Of a stretch of 64,000 bases of DNA, positions 23,537 to 33,518 are shown piece after piece. The translations under genes and the position numbers were made by a program. Numbering within the stretch: position 1 is the stretch's first letter; every line of letters starts with the position of its first letter. The DNA comes from Cercozoa sp. M6MM (Eukaryota; Endomyxa: Ascetosporea), in assembly GCA_040357565.1 (NCBI GenBank), contig JBDODJ010000017.1. One strand, 5' to 3'. A model generated the notes under the pieces. That model saw only the letters and a list, made by a program, of their open reading frames with translations. It ran no database searches and was not told the DNA's origin.

Positions 23537-24535
23537 TCACTCGCGTCGAGTCGCACGCCGGAACTCGTCGTCGGTCGCAACTTCAAAGCCGACGGCGTCC
23601 TCCAGGTCGCTGGCCCAGGAGACTCCGCGCTGGCGTGCCTCTTCCCAGAGCGACTTGACCAAGTCTTCCGTCTCGGGTCTGGCCGGCCATGCGCACACGA
23701 GGAATGCGTGCAGGTCACTGTCTGACAGGTCCTGTTGTCAGACACCAACATATGTGTCGACTTGGAGAGAGACAGCTGTGTGTACCTTGACTTGTTGGGA
23801 ACACCAAGAGACCAAAGCGGCGTCGTCGGCGGACAGCAAGGTGAGACAGAACTTGGCGCGACGAGCAGCGATGCAGAGAGTGTCGTCGTCCTCCCGCATG
23901 CAGAAGTCGAGCGCCTCCACGTAGTCGTCCCGTGCCGTCGGAGTGCCCGGCAGTGTCTTGATACTGTCCAGCGTGCGATTGAGTTTCTCCGTGTAGTGCA
24001 GCAGCAGGTTGCGACGCGGCTCGAGTGTGTAGTACGGCAGCAGCACGCAGGTTGCCCACCAGCGCATGATGTGCGACCAGCGGTGCGGCATGACCTCTCG
24101 CTGCGAGGCGCCAAAGATCGGCACCACGTACGCGTTCGACTCCGGCGTCGGCGCTAGCACGGCGTGCAACAAGTGCGTCGCGATGTTGCACACGTGCATC
24201 AGTTGCTGCTCTGCACGTACAATACATATATATACATATATATATATATATATTTATATTTATACATATATACATGCATGTAAAAACACAAGCATATAAT
24301 ATACACAAGCGTACGATTCTTGGACTGAAGCAGCAGGCTGGCGATGCTGTGGAGCTGGTCAAAGAGTTGCTTGAGTTCTGTCTGCTCGCGGAGCAGATCG
24401 CACAGGCGCAGACGTTTGATTCGGTTCAGCGTCGTTGTCATTTCGCCCGGGTCCTTGGTTGGTTTCTTCAGCCGCTGCAACTTCTCGACGACACTGGCCA
24501 CGCGCGAGTACTTTGGCGGCTCCACTTCAAGTGAA
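23537..24535 (-). CDS. unrecognised helical protein
   Basis: Unrecognised. The stop is at 23537-23539. Reading back up the minus strand, a last exon encodes SDSDLHAFLVCAWPARPE and ends DDEFRRATRRE. A long middle exon (about 23783-24213) encodes MHVCNIATHLLHAVLAPTPE, HIMRWWATCVLLPYYTLEP and FCMREDDDTLCIAARRAKF. An upstream exon (about 24315-24530) encodes VASVVEKLQRLKKPTKDP and DLLREQTELKQLFDQLHS. An AT-repeat intron lies between the last two. The protein is about 330 residues or more, helical and without signal peptide. The start codon could not be fixed: all ATGs near 24540-24570 run into stops, so a short 5' exon probably lies near 24,600-24,630. Confidence 0.55.
24225..24285. repeat. AT-rich (TA)n intron repeat
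   Basis: Alternating TA/CATATA tract filling the intron between the two main exons of the 23537 gene. Confidence 0.85.
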
Positions 24536-24831
24536 TTTACGATTCTCTTCTGTCCATCACATGAATAACTCTCAATGAATCAAACGCTAAGACAACAATA
24601 CCACCGTCCACTCCGCAAGATCCGCATGCCGTCGCCTTCCTCGAACGACAATCCTGGCTATCCTACGCATTTTACACTGTAGTAGCACGCGTCCTCACCT
24701 GTTTATGGCTTAAACCTGCGGTGCATGTCTCTTGTTTAAAAAATACCAACTCGTGCATTGTGCCAGCATAATAGCTCTAAGTGTGTGTTAGAACGTGTGT
24801 ATACATATTTAAAGGCATTGAAGCAGCTGAG

Positions 24832-26340
24832 ATGGCATTCAGACGTGCACTAGTTTCTTCGCGCATGCTGTTGCGCAGTAGGCGCCTCATGAGTAGCGAG
24901 GCGCGCCTGATTCAGCTCAATCGCGAAGTCAGCGAGCACTTCGCTGCGTCTCGCTTTGCTGAGGCCGCTGCTAGCGCGGCGCAGGCGGTACATCCTCATG
25001 AGTGCTTTAAGTTGAGTTGCTTTGAGTTGAGTTGCTTTGATGAGTTGCTTTGAGTTGATTGAGTTGAGTTGAGTTGAGATGAGTCGCTTTGCTTTGTGCA
25101 GATTGATGTGGCGCGTGAAGAGTACGGCGAAGACCACTTTGCTTTCGCTTCGGCGGTGAACAACCTCGCTGTGGTCGTGAAGCGCGCCGGCGATCTCGAG
25201 AAAGCGCAGCCACTGATGCGCTTTGCTCTGCAGATCTACGAGAAGGTGAAAGCTTTGTTGTGAAATGAGTCGGAAAGGGAGTGAAAGCAAGTATTTCGCA
25301 GGTGCATGGACCCGAGCACCTGTCGACGGCATCGGTGCGCGCGAATCTCGCCGTGCTGCTGCGACAGCTTTGGCACGAGCGTTGCCTTCCCGTGCAGAGC
25401 GAACTCGAAAGCGAAACCGCCGAAGCTTCGCATGGCATCATTGGCTACGAACTGCTCGACGAAGCTCGCGAGGTACCTGCATGCTTCCGACTCGATTTCA
25501 ACTCATCTCAACTCAAATCTCAACTCATATCTCAACTCAAATCTCAACTCATCGCAACTCAAATCTCAACTCATCGCAACTCAAATCTCAACATCGCAAC
25601 TCAAAGCGCAACTCGAATCGCTACTATCTGTTAGCTGCTGACTCAAGCACTCAAGACGCGCGAGAAGGCGGCCGGCGAGCAAGGTGCACCAGACCACCCG
25701 CTCGTAGCCAGCACTCGTGGTCTGCTCGCCTCGGTTCTCGGCAGATTGTAGCTTCGTGCTTTCTCGCTTTCGTTTTCGCTTTCGTTTTCGCTTTCGCTTG
25801 CGCTTTTTGCTTCAAAGCTTTGTGTACACAACAGATCCCGGAGAGACGAAGCGGAGGCAGCTTTTACGTACGCGCGGCAGCAGTTCGAGCGCCACCTGCG
25901 CGAGGATGAAGCGTGAGCTTTGTTTTCGAAAAGAGCTTTGTATTTCGAAAAGCTTTGTGTTTCGAAAAGCTTTGTGTTCGAAAATAACTTTGTGTTTCGA
26001 AAATAACTTTGTGTTTCGAAAAGCGTGTGTTGCTTTGTGCAGCTCGGCCGAGTTTGGAACTTTGCTGCACAACTTCGGCGTGTTTCGGCGCGGCGAGTGC
26101 GAGGAGGGCGCCGAGCAGCTGCTGCGCGACGCGCTGACGATGCGAGCGCGCGCTGTCGGCGAGGAGCACGCCGACTTTGAAGAGACGGCCAACGCGCTGC
26201 TGCGACTGCTGCGCGAGACGGGCCAGAGCGAGAAACTCGCCAAGCTCGAGCAGCAGCTGCCGCGCCGCTGGGAGGAACCCGGCACGCTCCGGCAGACTGG
26301 CCGCATCCCGACCACTGACGTCGATGCCAGTGTTGAGTAG
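24832..26340 (+). CDS. mitochondrial tetratricopeptide-repeat protein
   Basis: The start at 24832 gives a basic, acid-free N-terminus (MAFRRALVSSRMLLRSRRLM), a typical mitochondrial presequence. TPR units follow: NREVSEHFAASRFAEAAASA; EEYGEDHFAFASAVNNLAVV plus KRAGDLEKAQPLMRFALQIY; VHGPEHLSTASVRANLAVLL. The last exon has GTLLHNFGVFRRGECEEGAE plus QLLRDALTMRARAVGEEHAD. Spacing and the N-N-L-A pattern are those of kinesin-light-chain/TTC19-type TPRs (about 42 residues), a protein-binding superhelix. TTC19, a mitochondrial factor linked to complex III, is one candidate, but I cannot show orthology. Six or seven exons are separated by introns made of different tandem repeats (GAGTT, ACTCA, TTTCG, TTTCGAAAA). 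The gene is convergent with SppA. Confidence 0.82.
25013..25082 (+). repeat. GAGTT pentamer repeat intron
   Basis: The intron after the first TPR exon is largely GAGTTGAGTT/TTTGAGTTG units. Confidence 0.85.
25496..25625 (+). repeat. ACTCA/ATCTCA tandem repeat intron
   Basis: Units such as CAACTCAAATCT are repeated about ten times between a donor near 25472 and the acceptor near 25640 of the TPR gene. This is the reverse-complement motif of the GAGTT intron upstream. Confidence 0.88.
25916..26038 (+). repeat. CTTTGTGTTTCGAAAA minisatellite intron
   Basis: Six or so imperfect copies of a 16-24 nt unit make up almost the whole intron. The acceptor TTTGTGCAG itself resembles the repeat unit. 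Confidence 0.9.
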
Positions 26341-26576
26341 TTACAGTGCTGGAGTTAAAGTTGTTCGCACAAACCCATGGACGTCGGTTGACAAAAAAAG
26401 TGTGGGCTCCCAATCCACCTTGAGTTAGGGCCTCAGTGCAACCTGGTAGAGGCCGCACTAACGCACACTGACTCTGTATTGCAACTGCTCGGCGCCGGCG
26501 GCTTATCTCGCTCTTGTTACATAAACTTAGCGCCGTCCTGTAGTCGAAACTAGGTTGAAAACTATCCTCGCTAGTC

Positions 26577-29500
26577 TTACATAAGCTTCGCGCAGTCGGG
26601 GTAGTCGAAATGCAGCTGCGCCTGGACGGGCGGCGCAGCCGAGCCGGCCTGGCCCAGCACGGCGTCGCTGAGAGTGCGCCACGCCGTGTGACACACGTCG
26701 GCCACGGTGCTCTTCCAGGACACGCTGGCTGTACCATATATCATATATCATATACACAATAAATAATATATATATATATGATATCTATAACATATAGATA
26801 TATATACATGTATAATATCTATTATATATAAATATATATATATAATGAGTTGTAGGGTATGGTACCAGAGGCATCGTCCAGCACACGCGGCGGCAGCAGC
26901 GACGGCGGCGTTCCGCACAGAGCGACGGCGGCAGGCGGCACTCCCAGCAGCGTGGCCATCACATTGACCGCGTCCACCAGGTCGCCCAGTGCGTCCACCA
27001 GGTTCAGCTCGTACGCACGTGCGCCTCTGCATTCTCAAGGGGGTATGGTGGGTGGGGGAGGAGGTGGGGGGTAAAGCTACGAGTAGACGCGGCCGCGCGC
27101 AAGCTGCTCCAACTGATCGAACGACATGTCGCGCGCCGACGCCACGCGCGACACGAATGTCTGGGAGTAACGGGGGGGGGGGGGTAAGAGGGGGGTAAGG
27201 GGGTAAGAGAGTGGCAAGGCACCTGGTACATGTCGTCGAGCATGTCCTCACGCAGCTTGACGTCGCTGTCGTCGGTGGGCTGCGTGAGCGACAGCAACGA
27301 TGCCGGTGCTCGGCCCTCCTTGGGCAGCACTGTCTCGATGCACATCGACAGGTGCTCCTCCAGCAGTCGACGCACCTTGGGAATCCCAAAGACTGCAGTA
27401 CACATCGACATCAACAGACATATAAATATAGACATGCATACAGAGACATAACATACAGAGACATAACATACATAGACATACATATATAGACATATATATA
27501 TATATATATGTATAGACATAAACATACATATCGAGACATACATACATAAACATACATAGACATACATAAACATACATAGACATACATATATAGACATACA
27601 TAGACACATGCTTGTTCAAGAAACTTACTGACGCCGATGCTGCCCGTGATTGTGTCCTCCGAGGCAACGACTGGGGGGGGGGGCCGCCCCGGGGGGCCAG
27701 AGGGGGTATGGGTAGGGTGTACTTCGATCGGCGAGCATGGAGATCCAGTAGCCGCCGCTGGCAGCAACAGCGCCCATCTGACAAACAAACCTGTTCAGTC
27801 CCAGGTACTACTGCCTACTGCCTACTGCCTGTCAGTACCTTGACAACAACCCGACAGCCTTGTCGACGCAGGTGCCACAGTTCGCGCAGCACCTCCTCCG
27901 ACGCGGCGCCACTGCCGCCCGGCGAATCGATCGACACTATCACTCCCGACGGCGCAGTCTTCCTCTGGGGGTAGGGGTAGGGATAGGGGTAGTAGGGGTA
28001 GGGGTAGGGGGCAAGAGGTAGGGCAGGTGGGGGGGGGGGGTAAAGCTACCAGCTTGCGCAACAGCGCGGCATCGCGCGCACCTTTGATTCCGCGTCCGTC
28101 GGTGCCGTCGGAGATGGCGCCAGTCAGCGTGACATGTGCCACGCTCACCTTGCCACTGAGCGATCACACCACATGTGCAACCGTTAGTGACTGAGAGGCA
28201 GAGCGATCATCTGACGGTGTGACTGGAGGGTACCTCGTGTACGCCTTGTTGTGCTCGGCGTACAGCGACAGCGCCAGTCGGTGACACACGCGCAGTGCGT
28301 TACTCAGGTGCGACATTGCTGTGTTGTACACATTCAGTCCATTTGTACATTAGTACATGTACATCAGCATATGTACACCGGTACAAATGTACACTGGTAC
28401 AGATCTACATAGACACCGGACCAAACGTACTGTCGGACTCGAGGTTGGACGCTTCTCGCACCGCCAGTCGAAGCGCATCGCCGTCGCGTCGCAGCAGCGG
28501 CCGCTCGCGGAAGAGTTCGTTCCACGACACCACGCCGTCGCACAGGCCTGCTCGCACACCAGGCAACTCGACTCAACTCAACTCAACTCAACTCAACTCA
28601 AAGCAAAGCAACTCGACTCAACTCAACTCCAAAGCAAAGCAACTCGACTCAACTCAACTCAAAGCAAAGCAATTCGACTCAACTAAAAGCAAAGCAACTC
28701 GACTCAAAGCAAAGCAAAAGCAATATACCCAGTGTGTGCAAAGCGCTGGTTTCGCCAACCGTCGCAATCTGTAGTCGTCTTTCGGCCTCCTCCTCCGACA
28801 CCTGCCACTTGAGCGCAAAGTCGCGCAGCGACGATCGGCGCAGGTCGTCCAGCAGCTCGCCGATTTGCAACCGATTCGGCTCACTCAGCTGCTTACACAA
28901 CAAAACACTCAACTCAACTCGTCTCAACTCAACTCAACTAAACTCAACGCAACTCAAAGCAACTAAGCTCAACTAAACTCAACCAAACTCAACGCAACTC
29001 AAAGTAACTCAACGCAACTCAAAGTAACTCAACTCAACTCAAAGCTCAAAAGTAAAGCAACTCAACTCTAGAAAGAGAGCGTACCGAAGTGCGAGAGAAG
29101 GTTTCAAGCGCCGACTTGAACTCGCGCCGCTGACCGACGTCGAAAACGACGCCGAGTCGCTCGAGCAGTTTGCCCTGTTGTTACACAATCAAAGCATTAA
29201 AAAAAAACAATCTCCAGAGAGACAAGGAAGCACCTTCATCCAGTACTCGGCCGACAGAGTGGTGGCAGCGATCATTCCCGCCGGTGCCAGGTAGGTCTGG
29301 GGGGGGGAGGGGGTAAAGGATAGACCGACACACACAGGGAGAAGGCAAAGCTACAGCATCGGCAGCAGTGCTGACACGCAGTGTTTTCACATCGACGAAA
29401 TGACCATGCAGAACGACGAACTTTCGACCGCCTGCATTGCTACAGCAACAACAACAACAACATGGGTCAGTTAGCTATAACAAGACGGACACAGATACAC

Positions 29501-30734
29501 AAACGTACTAGTCCGGCGTGCCACCGCGGATACGAGTGCCAGCCCAGTCCTTCACAACGAGTGCCTGCAACCAAGCGACTCTACAAGTTGACAGCTCTCT
29601 CTGCAAGACCAAATACCAGCGAGGCCAGACCAAACACCGAGCCAATACACACGGCTCCCTGTCACGCGAACAACAGAATACTGCCTCACCGAAGAATATA
29701 AATAGAAAGCACACACAGTGTACCTTGACACCACGCGCCGCCTTTTTCACAGGGTCCGTGTACAAGGCCAGTCCGAGACCTGCCATGGCCTGAAACAGCA
29801 GCACAAACTAACACATACCGAAAGCAAAAGCAACAGCAGAGCGAACCTTCAGCGCGGCAGAGAAGACGCCACTGCTGCCACGACGCGCGTCTTTTTCGCC
29901 CTTTGCATTCCATGAATAGTATTTATATTAATATGCATGTATATATATATATATGTATATAGATACAAACAAATAGAAGTTAGTGAGGCAAGGTACCCGA
30001 CGGAAGCGACGCAATGCACGCACCACCTGTGGAGATAAAGGCGAAACAACTAAACTCACACCTAAACAACAGCAGGAAAGCAACTCACCGTTGCAACCGA
30101 GGCATGCGACAGGTCGGACACGGCGCCTCGCAGCACTAGTCCGCGCACGCGCTTGTCTTGCCGAGCAGCCTCTGTTTAAGAGGGAAACCTCAGCCTACAC
30201 AAAAGTGTGTCGTTCATAACGTACCTAGGATGCGAACGAACTCGTCGACCGAAATCTCACGTGTGATCGGATCTGACAGTCGCAACAACAATCAACAAAT
30301 ACACTACCACAAGCGTCCACATACCGGTGAAAGAACTGGCAAGTTTCGCAAGCGGACTTCCTGTTTTTAAAGTACACACAACTCATATTACTCGCTCACT
30401 CAGCAAACAACAAAACTATAAGTACCGTCTTTTTCGTGTTCAATCAGTTTCGACAAGTCGAATTCGAGCACCTTTGAACGAGTCAATTTTAAACATACAC
30501 GAGTGCTTTGCACACATATGTCCCTTAAAAACGAACCGTAGCGCCGTGCACGCGTCGGTGCAAGTCGGCGCACTACACCACAGTGCAAGTGCAAAAGCAG
30601 AACTGAAACATTTTCGATATGCGCGGTGATTGATTATTTGCCAAACTTACGACATCTGCTAACAGAGAAACCAAAAGAAGCGACGAGGCAGCTCCGTGGC
30701 TGGAAATCAACCACCTGTAGGGCAGTGCCTGCAT
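26577..30734 (-). CDS. sppA: signal peptide peptidase SppA (protease IV), S49 family
   Basis: Membrane-bound serine/lysine protease that degrades cleaved signal peptides in bacteria and plastids. The start at 30734 gives a hydrophobic N-terminus (ISSHGAASSLLLVSLLADV). The N-domain follows: VLEFDLSKLIEHEKD, RILEAARQDKRVRGLVLRGA, a segment with PAGMIAA, then REFKSALETFSRTSLSE. The FKSA lysine (codon 29115-29117) matches the catalytic Lys of bacterial SppA. The C-domain has VSIDSPGGS and VAASGGYWISMLADR; the nucleophile Ser codon is 27757-27759. IVASEDTITGSIGV and ELNLVDALGDLVDAV complete it. Both halves of the 67K-type tandem fold and both dyad residues are present, so it should be active. More than 15 introns contain GAGTT pentamers or sense-strand TTTACCCCC blocks. 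In eukaryotes SppA is best known from plastids; without other plastid evidence here its compartment is open. Divergent from Nup62 with 196 nt between starts. Confidence 0.9.
26742..26845. repeat. AT-repeat intron in sppA
   Basis: TATATCATATA/TATATATAT tract between the last two sppA exons. Confidence 0.88.
27416..27607. repeat. CATAGACATA tandem repeat intron in sppA
   Basis: About 190 nt of ACATACATAGACATA-type units with a short TA core near 27490-27510. It lies wholly between two sppA exons. Confidence 0.9.
28563..29070. repeat. AACTC/AAAGC pentamer repeats in two sppA introns
   Basis: Blocks at about 28563-28725 and 28905-29070 consist of CAACT and AAAGC units. On the sense strand they read GAGTT. 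They flank a coding exon (about 28730-28890) that encodes NRLQIGELLDDLRRSSLRDF. Confidence 0.9.
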
Positions 30735-30930
30735 CCTATCAAACTATTAGTGCAAAAGACCCAAGAAACCAAAAATATTTTTGGCTCACAGTTTCGGCTC
30801 AAGGTGAGCAAAGTCAAGCACAGCAGCTAGTCGCTGGGTGTCACTCCGCCGCGTGCATTTCAACTAATACTTGCACTCGCGTGAGTCGCTTGGCTTTTGG
30901 AAGGGACCAAAACACCAAGAGGGTTGGGAA

Positions 30931-33314
30931 ATGAGTTTCAACTTTGGGAGCTTTGGCTCCTCGCAGAACTCGGGCCAGTCGAAGCCTGCGTCCACGGTAG
31001 ACTGTGCCACATGTTGTTCTGAATCCTAACTTTCACTCAGACGGGAAAAGGCAACAACTACGCTGTTTTGTATGCGTGCAGGGCGGCTTCTCGTTCGGCT
31101 CGGGCACGAGCAGCACTGGGCAGACGGGCCAGCAGGCGAGTTCGGGCGGCTTCTCCTTCGGCTCGTCGACGAACGCTCCAGCCAGCACGGGCCAGACGCC
31201 TGCCGCGACCGGGGGTTTCTCGTTCGGTGCTCCGTCCGCCGGTACCACCGGTCAGACCACCGGTCAGACCACTGGCCAGACCACCACGGTGCTTTGAGAC
31301 TCAGAATTGTTGGGGTCTTTGATTGAAAGCTGTGTGTGTGTGTTGCAGTCGAGTTTTTCATTCGGTGCGCCGCAGACGTCGGGCAGCGCGAATGCGGCGC
31401 CTGCTGCGAAAAAAGTGACGTTTGGCGGCGTGTCAGAAGCGCCGGCGGCGTCATCGAAACCGGCCGAGAAAACCACTTCCTTCTGTACCATTTTGATTTT
31501 TTGTGGAGCACCGTGGTTGCACTTGTTTGCGAGTGCACATTTTTGGCTTTCTGGTCGCAGCTTTCGGCACTCCTGCGCCGAAGCGATCAAAGCCACCTTC
31601 GGGCTCTTTCTGTAGCTCACCGTTGTTGGAGCTTTCGTTTTTTTCACGTCTGTTTTTGTAGCCTTCGGTGCTCCTGCCGGCGGTGAGCAGAAGCAAGACA
31701 AACCGGCCGACAGCAAGCCTGCTTTCTGTAGGACGTGTTCGACCTTTCTCCTCTTCTTTTTAAACAATCTTTTGTTTCAGCTTTCGGTGCGCCTGCGTCG
31801 ACGGGAACGACGGAACAAAAACCCGAAAGCAAGCCGGCTTTCTGTATGTTTCGATTGCTTTTGTTGTGCTTGATCAAATATGGTTTTGCTTTAGCTTTTG
31901 GTGCGAGCACGGGTGCCACTGGAACCACCGGAGCTACAACTGGAACCACCGGTACTGCCACAACTGGCACGGCTGCTGGCACGGGAACTACCGGCACGGG
32001 TGCCTTCTCTTTCGGTGCTCCTACCTCGGGCACGACTGGAACCACGACTGGAACTACTGGAACTACTGGAACTACCGGTACTTCTTGGACATCTTCTCTT
32101 GTGTAACCATCAGTTTTTCAATGCAGGCGGCACGGGTGCCTTTTCGTTTGGAGCGCCCAGCACTGCCGCTACAGGTGCTTTCATAAAGTTTTGGCGTACT
32201 TTAGAACAATCAGAGATGTGTTTGAAGCAGGGAAACCAGCTGAGACGAAACCCGCCGAGCCAGAGGTTCTGCCGCTTGAGGAAGCCGAAATCGCGCGTGT
32301 CAAAAACGCCACCGTGGAGGAGATCATTTCCGAGTGGAACCGCGAACTCGATCGATACGTCGACTCCTTCCAGCAGCAATGTCTCGAAGTCGCTCGTTGG
32401 GACGAACTTCTCATCGCGCATGGCGCCAAGCTTCTCAGTGTACAGCTTTCTTTTTTTTTCATTCTTCTCATTTTTCTCGACTTCACGTGCGAAATTTGCC
32501 GTTTGCACAGCTGAAGAACCATACAGATGCCGTTCAGTACGAACAACGCAGCTTAAGAGACACTTTCCAGGTACTAACACCCTTGTCTGCTGTGTCATCT
32601 GTAGTGAAAAACTGAAAGCTTCTTGCAGTCGATCAGAGTTCAGCATCAGTCGCTCGAGTCACGCATGGACCGTCTCGAGGCTGAGGTAGAGTTGCTGACA
32701 CATTGTTTGGCTTTACACCTTCACTTTTGCTTTGTTAGGCCGATGAACTACACGCTCAGTTGCAAGGAGAGGTATTATGTGGCAATTTTACAAGATTAAT
32801 TTTTTATTAGTTTGATCGTTTTTCAGGTCCGCGCGGACGACAAACGACGCGACGAGATTTTTGCTGCCGCAGCTGCCATCGAAGCGCAGATGCTGCAGAT
32901 GCAGGATCAGTTGAGAGGTGCTGTCGAGGCACTGAACACAGCCAGGTCTTTTTAATTTTGGATAGTTTACACTTAAATAAAATTGTATATGGTGGGTGAA
33001 ACTTGCAGTGATGCGGCGGCTCAACGCAACCCGCTGGCGAAGGTGCTCAAGATCCTCAATCGACACTCGCACGCGCTCGACTTTGTTGATACCGTAAGTT
33101 TCACCTGTTTTTGCAGTTTCGTAATATATGACCACTATGTCACTCTGTCTGTGCTTGGTTGTGCAGGAGGCCGCGCAAGTGGAGACGCAACTCAACGAGG
33201 TAGCTGTTGCTGCTTTCATTTGATCTTGTGCGTGACTTACGCGTCTTTGAACAGGTGGAGCAACTGCTCAAGCTGCGCACGAGCGAGCACGTCCGACTCC
33301 TGAGCGATGACTAG
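30931..33314 (+). CDS. NUP62: nucleoporin Nup62 (FG repeats plus Nsp1_C coiled coil)
   Basis: Central-channel nucleoporin of the nuclear pore (Nup62/Nsp1). The start MSFNFGSFGSS leads into FG repeats: GGFSFGSGTSS, GGFSFGSSTNA, GGFSFGAPSAG, SSFSFGAPQT, then FSFG units each on its own exon. Gly/Thr-rich spacers (TTGTTGTTGT) follow, with GAFSFGAP. The C-terminal half is coiled coil: KNATVEEIISEWNRELDRYV, FQQQCLEVARWDELLIAHGA, then DAAAQRNPLAKVLKILNRHS and VEQLLKLRTSEHVRLLSDD before the stop at 33312. SEWNRELD...WD and PL..V.KILN.H match the Nsp1_C domain that assembles with Nup54/Nup58. At least 13 exons. Four successive introns (donors 31485, 31612, 31728, 31844) split the same Ser codon of FSFG in phase 1. 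Confidence 0.94.
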
Positions 33315-33518
33315 CTTTCGCGCCGCAAATGGACGCTTGTGTTCGTTTTTTGGTTACTTGATGCGTTGTGGTGAACCAATTAAGTCAAACGAAAGTGAAA
33401 CCCGACAAATTCTCGACGCGATGATCGTGCCAGCAAGTGGTCATCCGCAAACCGAAACCGATTGTCGCAAAAAAGACGAAAATCGACCTCACCGACCACG
33501 CGCGTGTGTGTGTGCAGG

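Noticed and set aside
25812-26315. Long minus-strand open frames across the TPR gene
   Set aside because: They are shadows of the GC-rich plus-strand exons and run through clear introns. The plus-strand TPR pattern explains the region.
26341-26576. tRNA gene between the TPR and sppA genes
   Set aside because: No T-arm GGTTCRA plus complementary acceptor stem could be found on either strand. No tRNA or rRNA was recognised anywhere in the window.
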